From: Ciborinia camelliae
Lineage: Eukaryota > Ascomycota > Leotiomycetes > Helotiales > Sclerotiniaceae
Assembly (NCBI GenBank): GCA_025890175.1
Contig: JANPYM010000008.1
Coordinates: forward strand, 1,318,812 to 1,382,811
Length of the DNA: 64,000 nucleotides
Direction of reading: 5' to 3'
Shown one piece after another: positions 1 through 12,409 of the stretch (position 1 is its first letter; each line of letters starts with the position of its first letter). The notes under the pieces are model-generated. The model worked only from the letters and a program-made list of their open reading frames with translations. It was not told the origin of the DNA and made no database searches. Position numbers and translations under genes: made by a program.

Positions 1-2820
1 CGATGTGCACGAGCCATGGCTTGCAAATCAGCTTGAGGATTCCAATCGGAATCGAAGATTACAACCGTATCAGCTGTCATCAAGTTGATACCGAGACCTC
101 CAGCACGGGTGGAAAGGAGAAAGCAGAAGTCACTGCTTTCGTCGGCGTTGAAATGGTCGATGGCTTGGCGTCTTGGACCAGCAGCCACTGTACCATCAAG
201 ACGTTGAAATTGATAGCCACGAAGTTGAAGATAATCGCCAAGGATATCCAGCATCTTTACCATTTGACTAAAGATCAGGACGCGATGGTTATCCTTTTTT
301 AGTTTGGCGAGTAATCTGTCAAGAAGCATCATCTTGCCACTACTAGCAATCAAGCCCTTCAACTGATCATCTCGCCTCTCACTACCCTTCAAGATCTTCT
401 CCTCTGCATTAGGGAACATATAGGGATGATTGCTAGCCTTCTTGAGTTCCATCATTATGTTTAACAAGGACTGCTTTTGACCTTTAGAGCCTTCATTCAA
501 TGCTGCATAATTGCGAGTAAGAATGTTCTTGTAGTAATCCAGCTGGACGTCCGAGAGTTCTACACGAATGATCTTTTCACTTTTTGGTGGCAAGTCGTTC
601 TCTACTTTCTGCTTTGTGCGGCGGAGAATGTATGGCTGAATTTTGGTGGTAAGTGCTGCAATTTTTTCACCAGCAGCTTCATCAGTCAGGTCCATATCAT
701 CTTCGATGTCCATTTCACCTGGCATGAGGAAGTCCATGAGGGCCGATAATTCGCCCAAGGTGTTTTGGACCGGAGTACCAGTGATCAACAAACGACTGGG
801 AGCCTTGAAATCAAGCAATTTGACATATAATTGAGATTCTCTGTTCTTCAGACGATGAGCTTCATCGACGGCCATGAACTGCCACTTGATTTGAGCCAAG
901 AAGCTAGAGTCAGCCAAAATGTACTCGTAAGAAGTGAGGAGTACGTTGAACTTTGGACGCTTAGGATTTCCATCGACCAGCAGTTCATATTCACGAATGG
1001 CCTGACGAGATGATTCTTTACCATTGTAAACAACATAGTTGAGACTTGGTGCCCAATTGTCGAAGGTATCAGCCCAAGCAGGAATAGTAGTCAAAGGTAC
1101 TACAACGAGATGTGGGCCTTCTTGGGCCCTATCATTGCGGAGCCAATTCATAAAAGCAACAGTCTGGACAGTCTTGCCAAGTCCCATTTCATCAGCGAGA
1201 ATGACATTCTTGTTCTTGCACCAATTGTATGCCAGGAAATTGAGACCAGTGATCTGGAAATCCCGCAATTGGCCGTTCTTGATATAGTCCGGTTGTTCAC
1301 GAATGGGGACGTGAGGGCTTCTGGTATCCGGGTTCGACTCCTTTCGGTCTGAGACCAAAGATCTAGAGCTGCGATCCAAAAAGTGGTCAATGGCATCTTG
1401 AGCTTTCTCACTAATGAATGAAGCAGTTTCCCATGTGCAAGATTCGTAGTAGAGAGCCTTCCACTTGATAAAATATTCGGTTTCTTCATCACCTTCTCGC
1501 GAGCCAATAACTCTTTCAACCTTTGTATAGTCGTCTAGAGCATCTGCATCACGCTCTCTATCGAGCATCCACTTTTCTTTCTCCTCGGGTGGGATATCAG
1601 AGCCTTGCGTCATGTAGATATCCTCGATAACAATCTTTCTATAGTAGTTTTCGAGGCGTCTGAGTCCACGAACGCCGGTCAAAGATGTTGTTGTCTCCCA
1701 GGTAGCATGGCAGTGCGACTTGCCTTGCCACTTGATGAAGTAGTCGAAATCATCCTTCATAAGATGTGTATCTTTTGTATCCTTGTTATCTTTAATCTTG
1801 TGCTTTAAGACAACATCGATATATGGTGAGGTATCTTCTACATCTTCTGCCCACTGATTTGGTGTCATCATTTCAGATTCATCCTCTAGTTCGGGATCAC
1901 TTTCTTGATAAGCACCAGTCGTGACTTGTGCAGCACGACGGCTGTTCCACCTCTTCTCTTGGTATTGCGGAACGAGATTGCCGGATTCTAGTTGGCGACG
2001 ACGGTTTTTCTTGATGGTATTTCGTGCTCGTAGACTGCCATAAGTATCTTCGTCAGAATCGGAGGCAGATGCAGATTGCAGAGCTGGAGTTTGACGTTTG
2101 GAGGCTACATGCGACATTAGCTCTCTGCGGCAGTCAATTTACCCATGGCAAGAAGGGCACATACATTGTTGGGAGCGCTCTGGCTTCCTGCGCTTATTTC
2201 TATGAGCTGCAACAGCATCGGAGTCCTCTTCTTCCTCATCATCAGACTCGACCTATAATAATCAGCACTTGTATCTACCTGTGTTGTATCTCGGATATGA
2301 ATGGGGTAAATCGGGAACGACATACAATAGTTCGAGTTTGGGCCGGACGCGTCTATAGTTGCAAAATTCATTAGCAATAGTTCTACGAAGTGATGAGATT
2401 GGTGAATCCTACGCTTCTTCGTAAGCCATATAGTTCGGGATTCTCTAGCATGTATTGATTTTGATCAATGCCGCCTGGCTTGCGTTTTGCAGGGCGCGAT
2501 GACTCGGCCGTGCTCGAACGCTCCGACCGATGGCCATTGAAAACTGCAGCTGCAGGAGTGCCTTCTTCATCAAAGTCTCCATCATCGGATTGTTCTTGAT
2601 CTTCACGCGACGACTCTTCTTCTTCAGAAGCATCGGAATCTTGAGCACCGAATTCTGGTTGGTGGTTTGAGGGGGCCGGTGAGGGTTCATCGACGGTAGG
2701 GTTGCCAACATCGGACAGTTCGGACTCGCTTTCGCCTGGGGCGTCATCGTTCGATGGCGAGGATCTCGCGAATGATTCATCATGTCCATTGGACATATGT
2801 AACGGGGAGGTCGAGTTCAT
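1..2820 (-). CDS. CHD1: CHD1 chromatin-remodelling ATPase, 3' end cut by window edge
   Basis: Chd1-family nucleosome-spacing ATPase that acts on transcribed chromatin in the nucleus. Exons on the minus strand: 2820-2413, 2352-2326, 2252-2165 and 2104-1 (continuing off the window), about 875 residues visible. The acidic Ser/Glu-rich N-terminus runs into the motif PELYGLRRSTRPAQTR, which spans the first intron. Two chromodomains follow (about residues 268-340, with FIKWQGKSH, and 367-420, with FIKWKALYYESCTWE). The SNF2 helicase then shows Walker A DEMGLGKT (about 479-486), the DEAH box in VDEAHRLKN, TGTPVQN, and the C-terminal lobe down to DSDWNPQADLQAMARAH. The SLIDE/SANT DNA-binding end is missing because the window starts here. 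I chose the ATG at 2820; the frame stays open upstream but has no better ATG. Divergent from RLI1. Very sure of family; exon borders likely. Confidence 0.95.
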
Positions 2821-4171
2821 GACTTCGATGGTATCATGCGGGGCTGCGACGACGATATTAGCTACTATAAAAGATATGACCTCGTAATTTTGTCTAGTGA
2901 AAACTCTGACAATCGCACTAATGTCTACGCAGAGAATCCGCGATCCTAAACACACCAACATTGCAAAGAATCCAGCAACAACGACATGCTGAATGTCGTC
3001 GGCGCATTCTCGTGTGCTTGATGCCAATCTTGCGATGAAGGCCGATGGAATGATACCAATCGATTGAGGCCAGCTCAGAGGATTTGAGCGGCAAAGTGCA
3101 TGATAAGAAGAAGAAAACAGCAACAGAAGAGTGATATGAGCGAAGAATATGGGACTCTATATAGTTTGAAGACTGTACAAAGAGATATAAAGATGGAAAT
3201 GATGGCATTCGAGGATGGCAGAATCATTACGACCTTGGGTAAAGGTACACCATATTTTGTGCGGAATTTGTGGGAGAACTGGAAAACTTACAAGCCATAT
3301 TTAAAAAGGCCCCCCTGAAATCAAAATAATTAAAACACAATCTGTGAAATAAAGAGTATGAAGATAGGTAGTATATGTGATGTTGGAGACTTCGGACGTT
3401 AAAATGGAGAGCGGATCTGGACGTCTACAATTCAATGATGATGATTGACATGAGTATGCTGTAAGAATGAATAGAATTCTAGGTTACCGTACTTAACCGA
3501 AAAGAACTAGACAATTTAGGTGCAGGTGGGAAAATATCCTTTTTCACGTGATTATGATCTAAAGCAGCAAGCAGAAAAGCAAACGCGGCAAGTAAGCCCT
3601 ACAACGATACCACCAAAATCAAAGAACCATAAAGACTCCTTCTTTCCACAATCAAATAATACCTTTCTCAATGTATAAAGTCTTTTAAAACTAGAGATAA
3701 ATATATATAAGAAGAGAGTAAATGAATACATGCAAAAATCGAATAGAAATATTGAATGGTTGAATTGATGAATAATTCTAAAGATGGGAGATAACTTTAG
3801 AGTGATTTATTATGTCTCATTTTGTAGTGGCATTTTATTGTGCTCATTGTGTTTACTCCACCATACAAAGGAGAGGAAGACTGATTCAGTGCAGAGTGCT
3901 ATGAATCAATTCTAGCCAACCAATGATATTCACTGTGTAATAATCGATTTTCAATTTGAACTGTGGTCTTCTTGGTCTAAAGACTTTTTATTAATCTTTT
4001 ATCACAATCACAATCATATCCATCTTCAAATCTCTTACACCATTTCAGTCTTGTTGAATAAGACGACAGAAGCACCAGCTCATCAATAAATCTACAGATT
4101 CTCCAGAAACTTCTGTCAATTTTCTTTTCACCACAAATTTTCAGTGCTCTTTAAGAGCAACAGCATCCAAG
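2821..4171. promoter_or_regulatory. Divergent intergenic region, CHD1 / RLI1
   Basis: This 1.35-kb gene-free stretch separates the divergent CHD1 and RLI1 starts and must hold both promoters. The half near RLI1 is CA/CT-rich, as is common in highly expressed fungal genes. A dyad, TGCTCTT-T-AAGAGCA (4145-4159), lies 12 bp upstream of the RLI1 ATG. Small open frames in the region lack conservation signs and I do not call them. Confidence 0.6.
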
Positions 4172-6459
4172 ATGTCTGACAGACTTACCCGGTATGCAGT
4201 TCTTGTTACAATCCCGCCTGTGCATTATATTTTCCATCTTTTCAATAGCCAACGCCTCCCATATTTGAGTAACTTGCTAATCTTCTTGCCTCTAGTATCG
4301 CCATCATCAGTACTGACAAGGTGCGACAAATTCTGCGCTGAGCCCTGCCCCACCATATCTACCCCGCCATATGAATATCACTGACAATATCCACCATCTA
4401 AACAGTGCAAGCCAAAGGTGAATATACTGAGCTACTATTTTCAACATATTTTGCAAGTTGCTAATCATACTTTTACAGAAATGTAGACAAGAATGCAAGA
4501 AGTCCTGCCCGGTTGTTCGAAGTGGTCGTCTTTGTATCGAAGTTACCCCCGAGTCGAAAATTGCTTTCATCTCCGAAAATCTTTGCATTGGATGCGGTAT
4601 CTGTCCTAAGAAGTGCCCATTCGGTGCCATCAATATTATCAATCTGCCGACAAATCTGGAGTCTCACGTAACTCATCGATACTCTGCCAACAGTTTCAAA
4701 TTGCATCGATTGCCTACACCACGTCCAGGACAAGTATTGGGATTGGTTGGTTCCAACGGTATTGGAAAGAGTACAGCACTTAAGATTCTCAGTGGAAAGT
4801 TGAAGCCAAATTTGGGTAGATATGACAACCCACCTGATTGGCAGGATGTTATCAAATACTTCCGTGGTTCTGAATTACAAAGTACGTGGCTCGAACTCCA
4901 AATAATCCCCGATATTCGCTTATATCACTACAGACTATTTCACCAAGATCTTGGAAGACGATTTGAAAGCGATTGTGAAACCCCAATATGTCGACAGAAT
5001 TCCAAAGGCAATCAGAGGACCAGACAAGACTGTGCGAGGTTTGATTGAAGGTGTTGCATCAATGGAGAACTTCAAGGAGGTCTGCGACATCCTGGGTATG
5101 TTTTGATATCAGACATATACGTTTGGCACTATTTACTGACTTTACTTTAGAATTGAATCACATTATGGACCGAGATGTCAATCTTTTATCCGGTGGAGAA
5201 TTACAAAGATTTGCTATTGCAACTGTTTGCGTACAACAGGCCGATGTGTAAGTGGTGTCCACAAAGTTTCAATAAGTTTTTACTGACTGTAACTTAGCTA
5301 TATGTTCGATGAGCCATCTTCCTACCTTGATGTAAAGCAACGTCTTAGCGCTGCTCGGATCATTCGATCATTACTGCGACCTAATGACTACGTAATTTGC
5401 GTTGAGCACGATCTTTCAGTACTGGATTACTTGTCGGATTTCATCTGCGTTCTGTACGGAAAACCTGCCGTTTACGGTGTTGTGACTCTCCCAGCCTCTG
5501 TCAGAGAAGGTATCAATATCTTCTTAGATGGTAATATCCCAACTGAGAACTTGAGATTCCGAGAAGAGTCTTTAACTTTCAAGATTGCTGAAGCGGCCGA
5601 TGAATTCATGGCAGATAGATCTCGGGCATTCCAATACCCATCCATGGAAAAGACTCTTGGCAATTTCCACTTGTCTATTGAAAAAGGAGATTTCACCGAT
5701 TCTGAAATTGTCGTCATGATGGGAGAGAACGGTACTGGTAAGACCACTTTCTGTAAGATGCTCGCGGGTGCCACTCAACCCGATGGCAATCAAAAGGTTC
5801 CAGGAATGAAGGTTAGCATGAAGCCTCAGAAGATTACGCCTAAATTCGAGGGAACAGTCAGACAATTGTTTTTCAAGAAGATTAAGACTGCCTTCCTCCT
5901 ACCTCAATTCCAAACCGACGTCGTCAAGCCCCTTAAGCTCGATGAATTTATCGATCAAGAAGTAAAGACCTTATCCGGAGGAGAATTGCAACGTGTCGCC
6001 ATCGTACTTGCACTTGGTATCCCAGCTGATATCTACCTCATCGACGAGCCCTCTGCCTACCTTGATTCCGAGCAGCGTATCATTGCTGCCCGTGTCATTA
6101 AGAGATTCATCATGCACTCGAAGAAGACGGCTTTCATCGTTGAGCACGATTTCATCATGGCAACTTATCTCGCCGATCGTGTCATTGTCTTTGACGGCCA
6201 ACCTGGTATCGATGCTCGCGCAAATGCCCCCGAGTCATTGCTCACTGGTTGCAACAAGTTTTTGAAGAACCTTGATGTTACTTTCCGTCGTGATCCAACT
6301 AATTACAGACCTCGTATCAACAAGCTTAACTCCCAATTGGACCAGGAGCAGAAGTTGAACGGCAACTATGTAAGTACCCATTGCCAATAGTTCACGTGCA
6401 TTATTACTAACATTATCTAGTTCTTCTTGGATGAGGATGACAAAGCTGCTACTAGTTGA
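4172..6459 (+). CDS. RLI1: ABCE1/Rli1 ribosome-recycling Fe-S ATPase
   Basis: Essential cytosolic ABCE protein that splits ribosomes after termination and also helps initiation and 40S export. Exons: 4172-4191, 4296-4320, 4406-4417, 4479-4881, 4934-5095, 5151-5247, 5298-6369 and 6421-6459, giving 609 aa (yeast Rli1 is 608). The N-terminal ferredoxin-like domain has [14 protein letters not shown] (from residue 16) and [13 protein letters not shown]. The first ATPase has Walker [10 protein letters not shown] (110-118), signature [10 protein letters not shown] and Walker [12 protein letters not shown]. The second has [30 protein letters not shown] and [12 protein letters not shown]. There are no membrane segments, as expected for the family. 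Exons 2 and 3 are only 25 and 12 nt, and exon 3 encodes just CKPK of the first Fe-S cluster. Essentially certain. Confidence 0.97.
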
Positions 6460-7207
6460 AGAGGTTTTTGAGAATGATTCATTCCCCCCTCTAAAATATA
6501 CATTGCATGGCGTTGCGGAGTCGGCATTTCAGGAGCCTGGGAAAAGTGATAGGCAGGGCATGGTAATTGAGGAAGGCACCTCCGACCAGGATGATGATCC
6601 AGGCGGCTAACAAGGGCGACGACAGTCTATCTTCCTACTGCCTGGTCCTACTTTGGTGATTACCGAAATTTGAATGGGTTTATGATGTATATACAGATTC
6701 ATCAAAGGTAGATCGAGGGGCAATAGATGAACTTGGATGACTGTCGTCAAGAGGGTGAAATATTTTCACGGATCGCAATAAAAAGCGAAGAGGCACGATG
6801 CAATTTGGTTGCAATTCAATTCAAAGAACAAGGCTTTGGTAGACTTTGATTATTTTAAAAGTTTGATATCTGAACGTGCTTTCGCGGAGAGGATATTGAG
6901 CAAAAAGTCAATAAATAATTAGAAGAAAACAATACACACCGAATTTTTCATGCTCCCAAATTTCTCTTCATTTCTCCTCCGCTTCATTTCTCATCTCCGT
7001 TTCTCAATTCAAGCAATACACCGTGTTTGCTAAATCCCATATAATCGTAGACTACCTGCTTGCCGATATCATCACGCCAAAAATAGAAGTACGGTGCGTG
7101 CGGATACATACAGATTTGGCGAATTTCTTCAAATAGATGGTAGATGGGTGCATGATGACCTTGACCTTGCTTGACTTGACCATAAAATAGAGGTCCAAAT
7201 GAACACT
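6460..7207. other. Convergent 3' intergenic region, RLI1 / PRP40
   Basis: This 748-bp gap between two converging genes should hold both 3' UTRs. It contains A/T runs suited to poly(A) sites. I see no ORF or structured RNA worth calling. Confidence 0.5.
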
Positions 7208-9875
7208 CTATTCTTCCTCGATCTCGCCTTCTTCGCTACCCGAATGGATAGCAGGCTCTTCCTTAGCGGGTAGTTTCGCAGCAGGTGGTGTCCTAGTCCT
7301 GTGACGCCGTTCACGTGGGGGAACTGGGGAGCGCTCACGTTGTTTAGGTGTGTTTTCTCTCCTAGTTCTCTGTTTGTGGGGTTATATTAGTTTCTGGAGT
7401 ATGGAGAACGATTTTGGAAGGAAACAATGGGAATAAAAATCAGAATATGTGACGAACCTTGCTATCCCTCCGAATGTCCACTTCACTTTCTCTTCTCTTT
7501 CTGGGTGCACTGGATCTTTCATCGCCGTAAGGCAACTCATCGATGCTACCTCGAGGATCCCCGCGTCTTCGGTATAGTTTCTCCCGCTCATCCTCGCGGT
7601 CTCTCCTTTCTCGCTCGTAATGACTCATTGAATCTTCTCGTCTGTTGCGAGGTTTATCGAGATCACGATCCCGCATCAGTCTATCGCGATCACGGTCACG
7701 ATCATGGATATCAGGATCACGCCTATCACGACGACTTGGGGAAAGTAAGGTATCAGCCATGCCGCCTTTCCGGTAGTTCTTTTCGCGATCTGCAATAGCT
7801 TTTCGTCTGTCTGCTTCATATGCATCAGGTTCTGGTGAGCGGCTACGCCTATCATGACGAGTGGAGCCGCGGTGTCCTCGCTCTCGTTCGCGGTCTTTGT
7901 GAGTTGGACGATCGACCGAAGCTCTATCACGACGCTTGGTTCGGTCCTTCTCGGAGTCTTCCTCTTTTTCTTTAAGCCGGCGAATTACCTTATCAAAAGC
8001 GGAGCGCCGGAGTTCATCTGATGTCACAGCAAGATATTCCTCGGATCCTTCGAAACGAGAGCGAACTCGTTCATATTCATCGCCAATGCGAACAGGGGGT
8101 TCGAGATGCTTAATATACGATCTCAAGTTGTCCACAGCTCGGCGTTGATGTCGCTCTGCTTGATGCTTGTCATCTTCATTTCTTCGTGAAATCTTTTCTC
8201 GTAACTATTTTCATGATTAGCCAAAGCAGTTGTGGCAGCAAAGGGATACTGACGCGTTCAAATATTAGCAACAATGAGTCTCGATCAATGTTAGCAGTTC
8301 GTCGATCATTCTGCATCAATGCTAGAAACTCTTCAAACGGAGTCTTTTGCTGGATCTCAAACCGTTTATCCTGCGAAGTGGTCAGTCAAGTTTGGACGCA
8401 TTGAGGGTCTATTGAACTTACATCAAGAACATCCAAAACATCATTTCGTGTGCTACGCAATGCGCGTTCCTCTTCCTCAACCATATCCCAGAATAGGTCC
8501 AGAGGAGTAGATCCTGATTGGCCCAACATAGCAACATACCTGTCATCATTCTCAATCAAAGGATGAATTTGACTCCACTTTGATCCTGCCTTGATTTTGT
8601 TTCCAGCTTTAAGATCTCGTAGAAGAGCTGTGAAGCCGTCTCGGTTCTGACGCTCTTTCCTTAGCTTCTGGGTCTTTTGCTGCTGTTTCACATCATTGAG
8701 AGTCTTTTCAAGAGATTTGATGTGGTTTTCAAATGCAGTCAACATGTCCGATTTGCTGAGTGTCTTAAATTTCTCATCACCTTGGAAACGTGGATTTGAC
8801 TGGATGATACCTTGTGCTTCTGACCATCTTGTATATGGTTCGAGATTCAATCCTTTCAATAGATCGACGAGATCGTCCATCGCGGCTTTTCTTGTTGTGG
8901 CCTCTTTTTCCATATTTGCCTTCCTAAGTTCGATTATATAATCTTCGAATAGCTGGCGTCTTTCGTCGTCATCGTTCGAGGATCGAAAAATTGTCTCTCC
9001 TTCAATAATGGGTCGAGCTGTCTTCCAGCGGGTGTAGTGTTTAATTTCTGGGTGGCTTCTCAGCATAGTAGCAAAATCAGAACGGAGCTTCTCAAGCCTC
9101 TCCTTTGCACGATCCTTTTCTTGCAGGCGAACCTCAACAGCATACTTCTCAAATGCAGCTTTTCGGTCCTTAGGGTCTTTGAGGGCTCGGTACTGAGGAT
9201 CCTTGATAATCGATCGCATAACTTCTTCCCACGTAAGGTCAGGTTTAACATTGTTCCGCTTCAAGAGCTTGAGGAAAGCTGCTTCTGCTTCTTCAAAAGT
9301 AGAGTAATCGGGATCGTTGTTAGCAGGCACAAAAGCTTGGGCACGGCTTCCATTAACATCATTGCCGTATGCAATTTGACGAGCTTCTCCTAAAGGTTCT
9401 CTGTCTCGTGGTTGGTCGTACTGGGAGGCCGAAAATCCACCTCCTGCGACGAAGGTTGGCATTCTATGAAATCAAAATTAGAACCAGAATATCTGCGTAT
9501 CTCGTGAAAAACATACGGTACAGCAGCAACTGCCGGCGATCCGGCCTCTTTTGACAAAGCCTCCTTGTAAACATCTGGCATTTCCCATGAGCTTTGCTTC
9601 GTCTCAGTGTTATACCAGTATTTCCTCCCCCCTTCGGCCGTATATTCTTTCCATGGCTGATTTGATAACGCACGCTGCATAACTTGTCAGTAAAATCCAT
9701 ACTATAGTTGGTCGTAGGAAGCCGTGAAGTATACCTCTGCAGGTGTCATCAGATCTTCTGGCTTGGTCCATTGCGTCGCCTTGGTTATAGTATTGTAGTA
9801 ATAAACTCGTCCATCTGCATTTCGCGCCTCCTGCCAGAGAGCAGGGGCAGCTGCGTGACCATTGATTCCGTTCAT
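7208..9875 (-). CDS. PRP40: Prp40 pre-mRNA splicing factor (WW-FF protein)
   Basis: U1 snRNP-associated scaffold that bridges 5' splice site and branch-point factors; nuclear. Exons: 9875-9735, 9674-9517, 9463-8422, 8370-8254, 8204-7458 and 7369-7208, giving 788 aa. WW1 (about 14-43) has [16 protein letters not shown] and ends WTKPE. WW2 (about 54-83) has [16 protein letters not shown] and ends SSWEMP. Between about 130 and 560 are several FF domains, for example [37 protein letters not shown] and FTALLRDL. The C-terminus is an Arg/Asp/Glu-rich tail with [12 protein letters not shown] runs, ending GEIEEE. Start chosen at the ATG just before WW1. The head-to-head distance to the Trs65-like gene is 293 bp. 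The RS/RD-like tail is absent from the shorter yeast protein but typical of filamentous fungi (from memory). Family assignment is secure. Confidence 0.95.
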
Positions 9876-10168
9876 GCTGATGAAACTGAAGACAAAAAAA
9901 GCGAATTCGTGGTTGAGTTATACAAAAAGCGCGGAGGAAGATCGCATTTGCCCAAAAAAAGGTTCGCGGTTTTGCTAGGCCGCTATTTAGCGCGTTTTCA
10001 GATAAGCTACCTGTAACTAGTACCTACCTACCACCGCTCCTTTCAAGTTTCAAACGTCATAACAACATACATTCATTTATTCGACGATTAATCGGGGCTA
10101 TTTATGTGATCCAGAAATTTATGAACAACAATCTATTCAATTTATGTTACTTTTAAAACTTAGTCACG
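9876..10168. promoter_or_regulatory. Short bidirectional promoter, PRP40 / Trs65-like gene
   Basis: Only 293 bp separate the two divergent start codons, so the regulatory sequences of both genes must overlap here. It holds a GC-rich patch with CCGCTATTTAGCGCG (about 9980-9995) and a small TACCTACC tract near 10021. No specific factor site is claimed. Confidence 0.65.
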
Positions 10169-12027
10169 ATGATGGAAGAAACGCAGGAGGAGCCAGTTCC
10201 TCGGGGCAGCTTGGAGTTCACCGAAAGCTCAATTTTGGACACAATCATTCCCTTGGCTAGCGATTTGAACATTGAGGAAGCCTTGAGTGGCAGTGTAGAA
10301 AAGCTCGATGAGGGTAGCGGTTCTCCGTTAGCTGCCATTCCTCAAAGGCACGCTCTATATTTTGGTTCGTCCTCCGAGTTACTGAAGAAGCTCTCTATCT
10401 TACTCATTCGTAGATCCTAGATGAAACCGTCAATATTTATGTCGTCCTACAAACTCCCTACTTTGATGAACGATCCCTTCGATCCTATCTCAACAGACTC
10501 ATAATAAATGTGGAAGCCCAGGTTATTAATGCGAATGCCGAGCATCAAGATAGCTCGGCGGGGCGTGAGCTTATATACAAGGGTTCTGTGCAAGACACTG
10601 ATGAGCCATTGATAGTTGTACAAGGCTCAGGTGAGACGGATGACGCCAATAATGATGGTCATATACTTCTGATCTGGAAACTATCTGCGTTGCTCGCAAG
10701 ACCACGGCTACGCCTGCAGAACCCTTCCGTAGTGTTTGCGGCCACAGCAAACCTCAAAGCAGCCGAGCAGGTTGATACAAATACATTGAGACAAGAATAT
10801 CTTCCAAGCCAGGTACCATCAGGGCTTAATCTTCTTGAAGCTTTCAGTGGCGATGCATATCTCAAAGGCATCAAACCACGACTGTCTGCACTACGAGTGT
10901 CAAGAGTAGCACCAGCAGCGCAAATCGCTCGCGACATAGCTCGTCCCTTCAAGAATATCTCGCGGCAATCAATTAAAGTATACCCAGCTATAAATGCCCG
11001 TGTGCGGTATTCCAGACCAAATGGTACACCCAACAATACTTCAGTGATAGCTTCGCTCGATGTCGATATTACTCCTTTCGTGAATTGTGACATTATTCTC
11101 ACAGATATTCAAATCAAGGTGGATGGTGGACAGGTACAAAATTTGAATCAAATTCCTGGATTAATACTCCCAGTTACTTGTCAGCCTCAAGATGATATTA
11201 GCTTCCTCTATCGGATATTGCCTGATGACATTGATGTTACGAATAAGTCTCAAATTCGAGCCATCGATATTTCTATCACCGCCACGGCAAATGTCACTCC
11301 TGTCTGTAAACCACGTATTATAATGCAATGGTCTACATCCCTCGATTTCACACCTCCAATCAATAATGGCTTCGGTCAAGCTACTAAACCTATTCAGCGT
11401 CCTAATAGACCCTCTGCGCTGTCTATTGGCGCAACGTTTGACAGTATTCCGACGATTTCCTCCCTAGCAATCAGCCATCCGGATACTATTCCAACAATCG
11501 AAGCAAATATCCCGACAGGCCTTCAGAATCGCCATCAGACTTCTGTCCCAAATTTTGGCGTCACCATGACATTCTCCTCTCCATCCACATCTCCCATTTA
11601 TCCGGGCCATCCTTTCATCTGGTCCATCTTCATAGTAAATCGATCCGACCGACCTCGCAAGCTCGCCCTTCTTGTCTTACCAAAACGCCGTCGAACCGAA
11701 GCTCGTATAACACGCCCTCCTTCTGCCGGACACGGAAGCGCGCGTCGAGATCCAAAGGTTGCAGATGCTGTTCTCGATGACAACATAATCTATGCCATGC
11801 AACGAAATTCCGCCATGGAATCTAGCGAGGTTGTATGCCTGAGCACAGATACCCGAGTAGGACCACTTGCACCATCAGCATGCTATGAAGTTGAACTGAA
11901 ATTCATGGCGCTGAAAGAAGGGATCGTAGGAGTAGAAGCAGTGAGGGTAGTAGATTTGGGGACACAAGAACATGTAGATATTAAGGATTTACCATCGATT
12001 GTCGTTAAACCTGAACCCAAGGAGTAA
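10169..12027 (+). CDS. TRS65: TRAPPII subunit Trs65-like protein
   Basis: Probable Trs65-family subunit of the TRAPPII complex, which activates Ypt31/32-type Rabs at the late Golgi. Exons 10169-10364 and 10421-12027 give 600 aa; the intron joins LYF to DETVNIYVVLQTPYFDER. The assignment rests on the N-terminal pattern (SLEFTESSILDTIIPLASD, then DETVNIYVVL and RSYLNRLIINVEAQV), a central FKNISRQSIKVYPAINARVRYS stretch typical of the family's immunoglobulin-like beta domains, and the C-terminal HPFIWSIFIVNRSDRPRKLAL plus GPLAPSACYEVELKFMALKEGIVGVEAVRVVDL. No signal peptide or membrane segment. Two adjacent ATGs occur at the start; the first is used. The family name is from memory of fungal proteins, so moderately sure. 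Other arrestin/TRAPPC13-like trafficking subunits are the alternative. Confidence 0.75.
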
Positions 12028-12409
12028 ATAGTTTCACGTTTGGATCTTCAAAAGATTTAGTTAGATCATTGGGAATAATTAATTTCAGTTCAACGAAGTA
12101 AATTCGACATTGAATAATAATTTTTATCCTAAATTATCCCTAATTACACCCATAATTATTGCGATGACGACGTGGGTATAGACAACGAAAGTAAACTGTT
12201 TTCTTTGGTCCAGACAATACCCAGACATTGGGCATTCCATCCCATTCAATACCCAACCAATCCAATCCTAAACCCCAGATCCCAAATCTCAAATCCCAAA
12301 TCTCAAATCCTAACCTTCCAGCCCCGCCCCGCCCCATCAACTCCCTCCATACCCTCTTCATGCCTCTTCCCCGTGATCCCTAACTCCTAAACATCCCAAC
12401 CTAGGTATC
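12028..12409. other. Convergent 3' region with short direct repeats
   Basis: This 382-bp gap holds the 3' ends of the Trs65-like gene and the sugar transporter. About 12275-12315 is a degenerate tandem repeat of an 8-10 bp unit like CAAATCTC/AATCCCAA. No gene seen. Confidence 0.5.

Noticed and set aside
1319..1352. tRNA-like GGGTTCGACTCC word inside CHD1
   Set aside because: It lies within a well-conserved coding exon and has no surrounding cloverleaf.
2821..3123. Upstream extension of the CHD1 frame
   Set aside because: Open in frame but lacks an ATG at its beginning, and its hydrophobic composition does not fit a Chd1 N-terminus; the ATG at 2820 starts the typical acidic leader.
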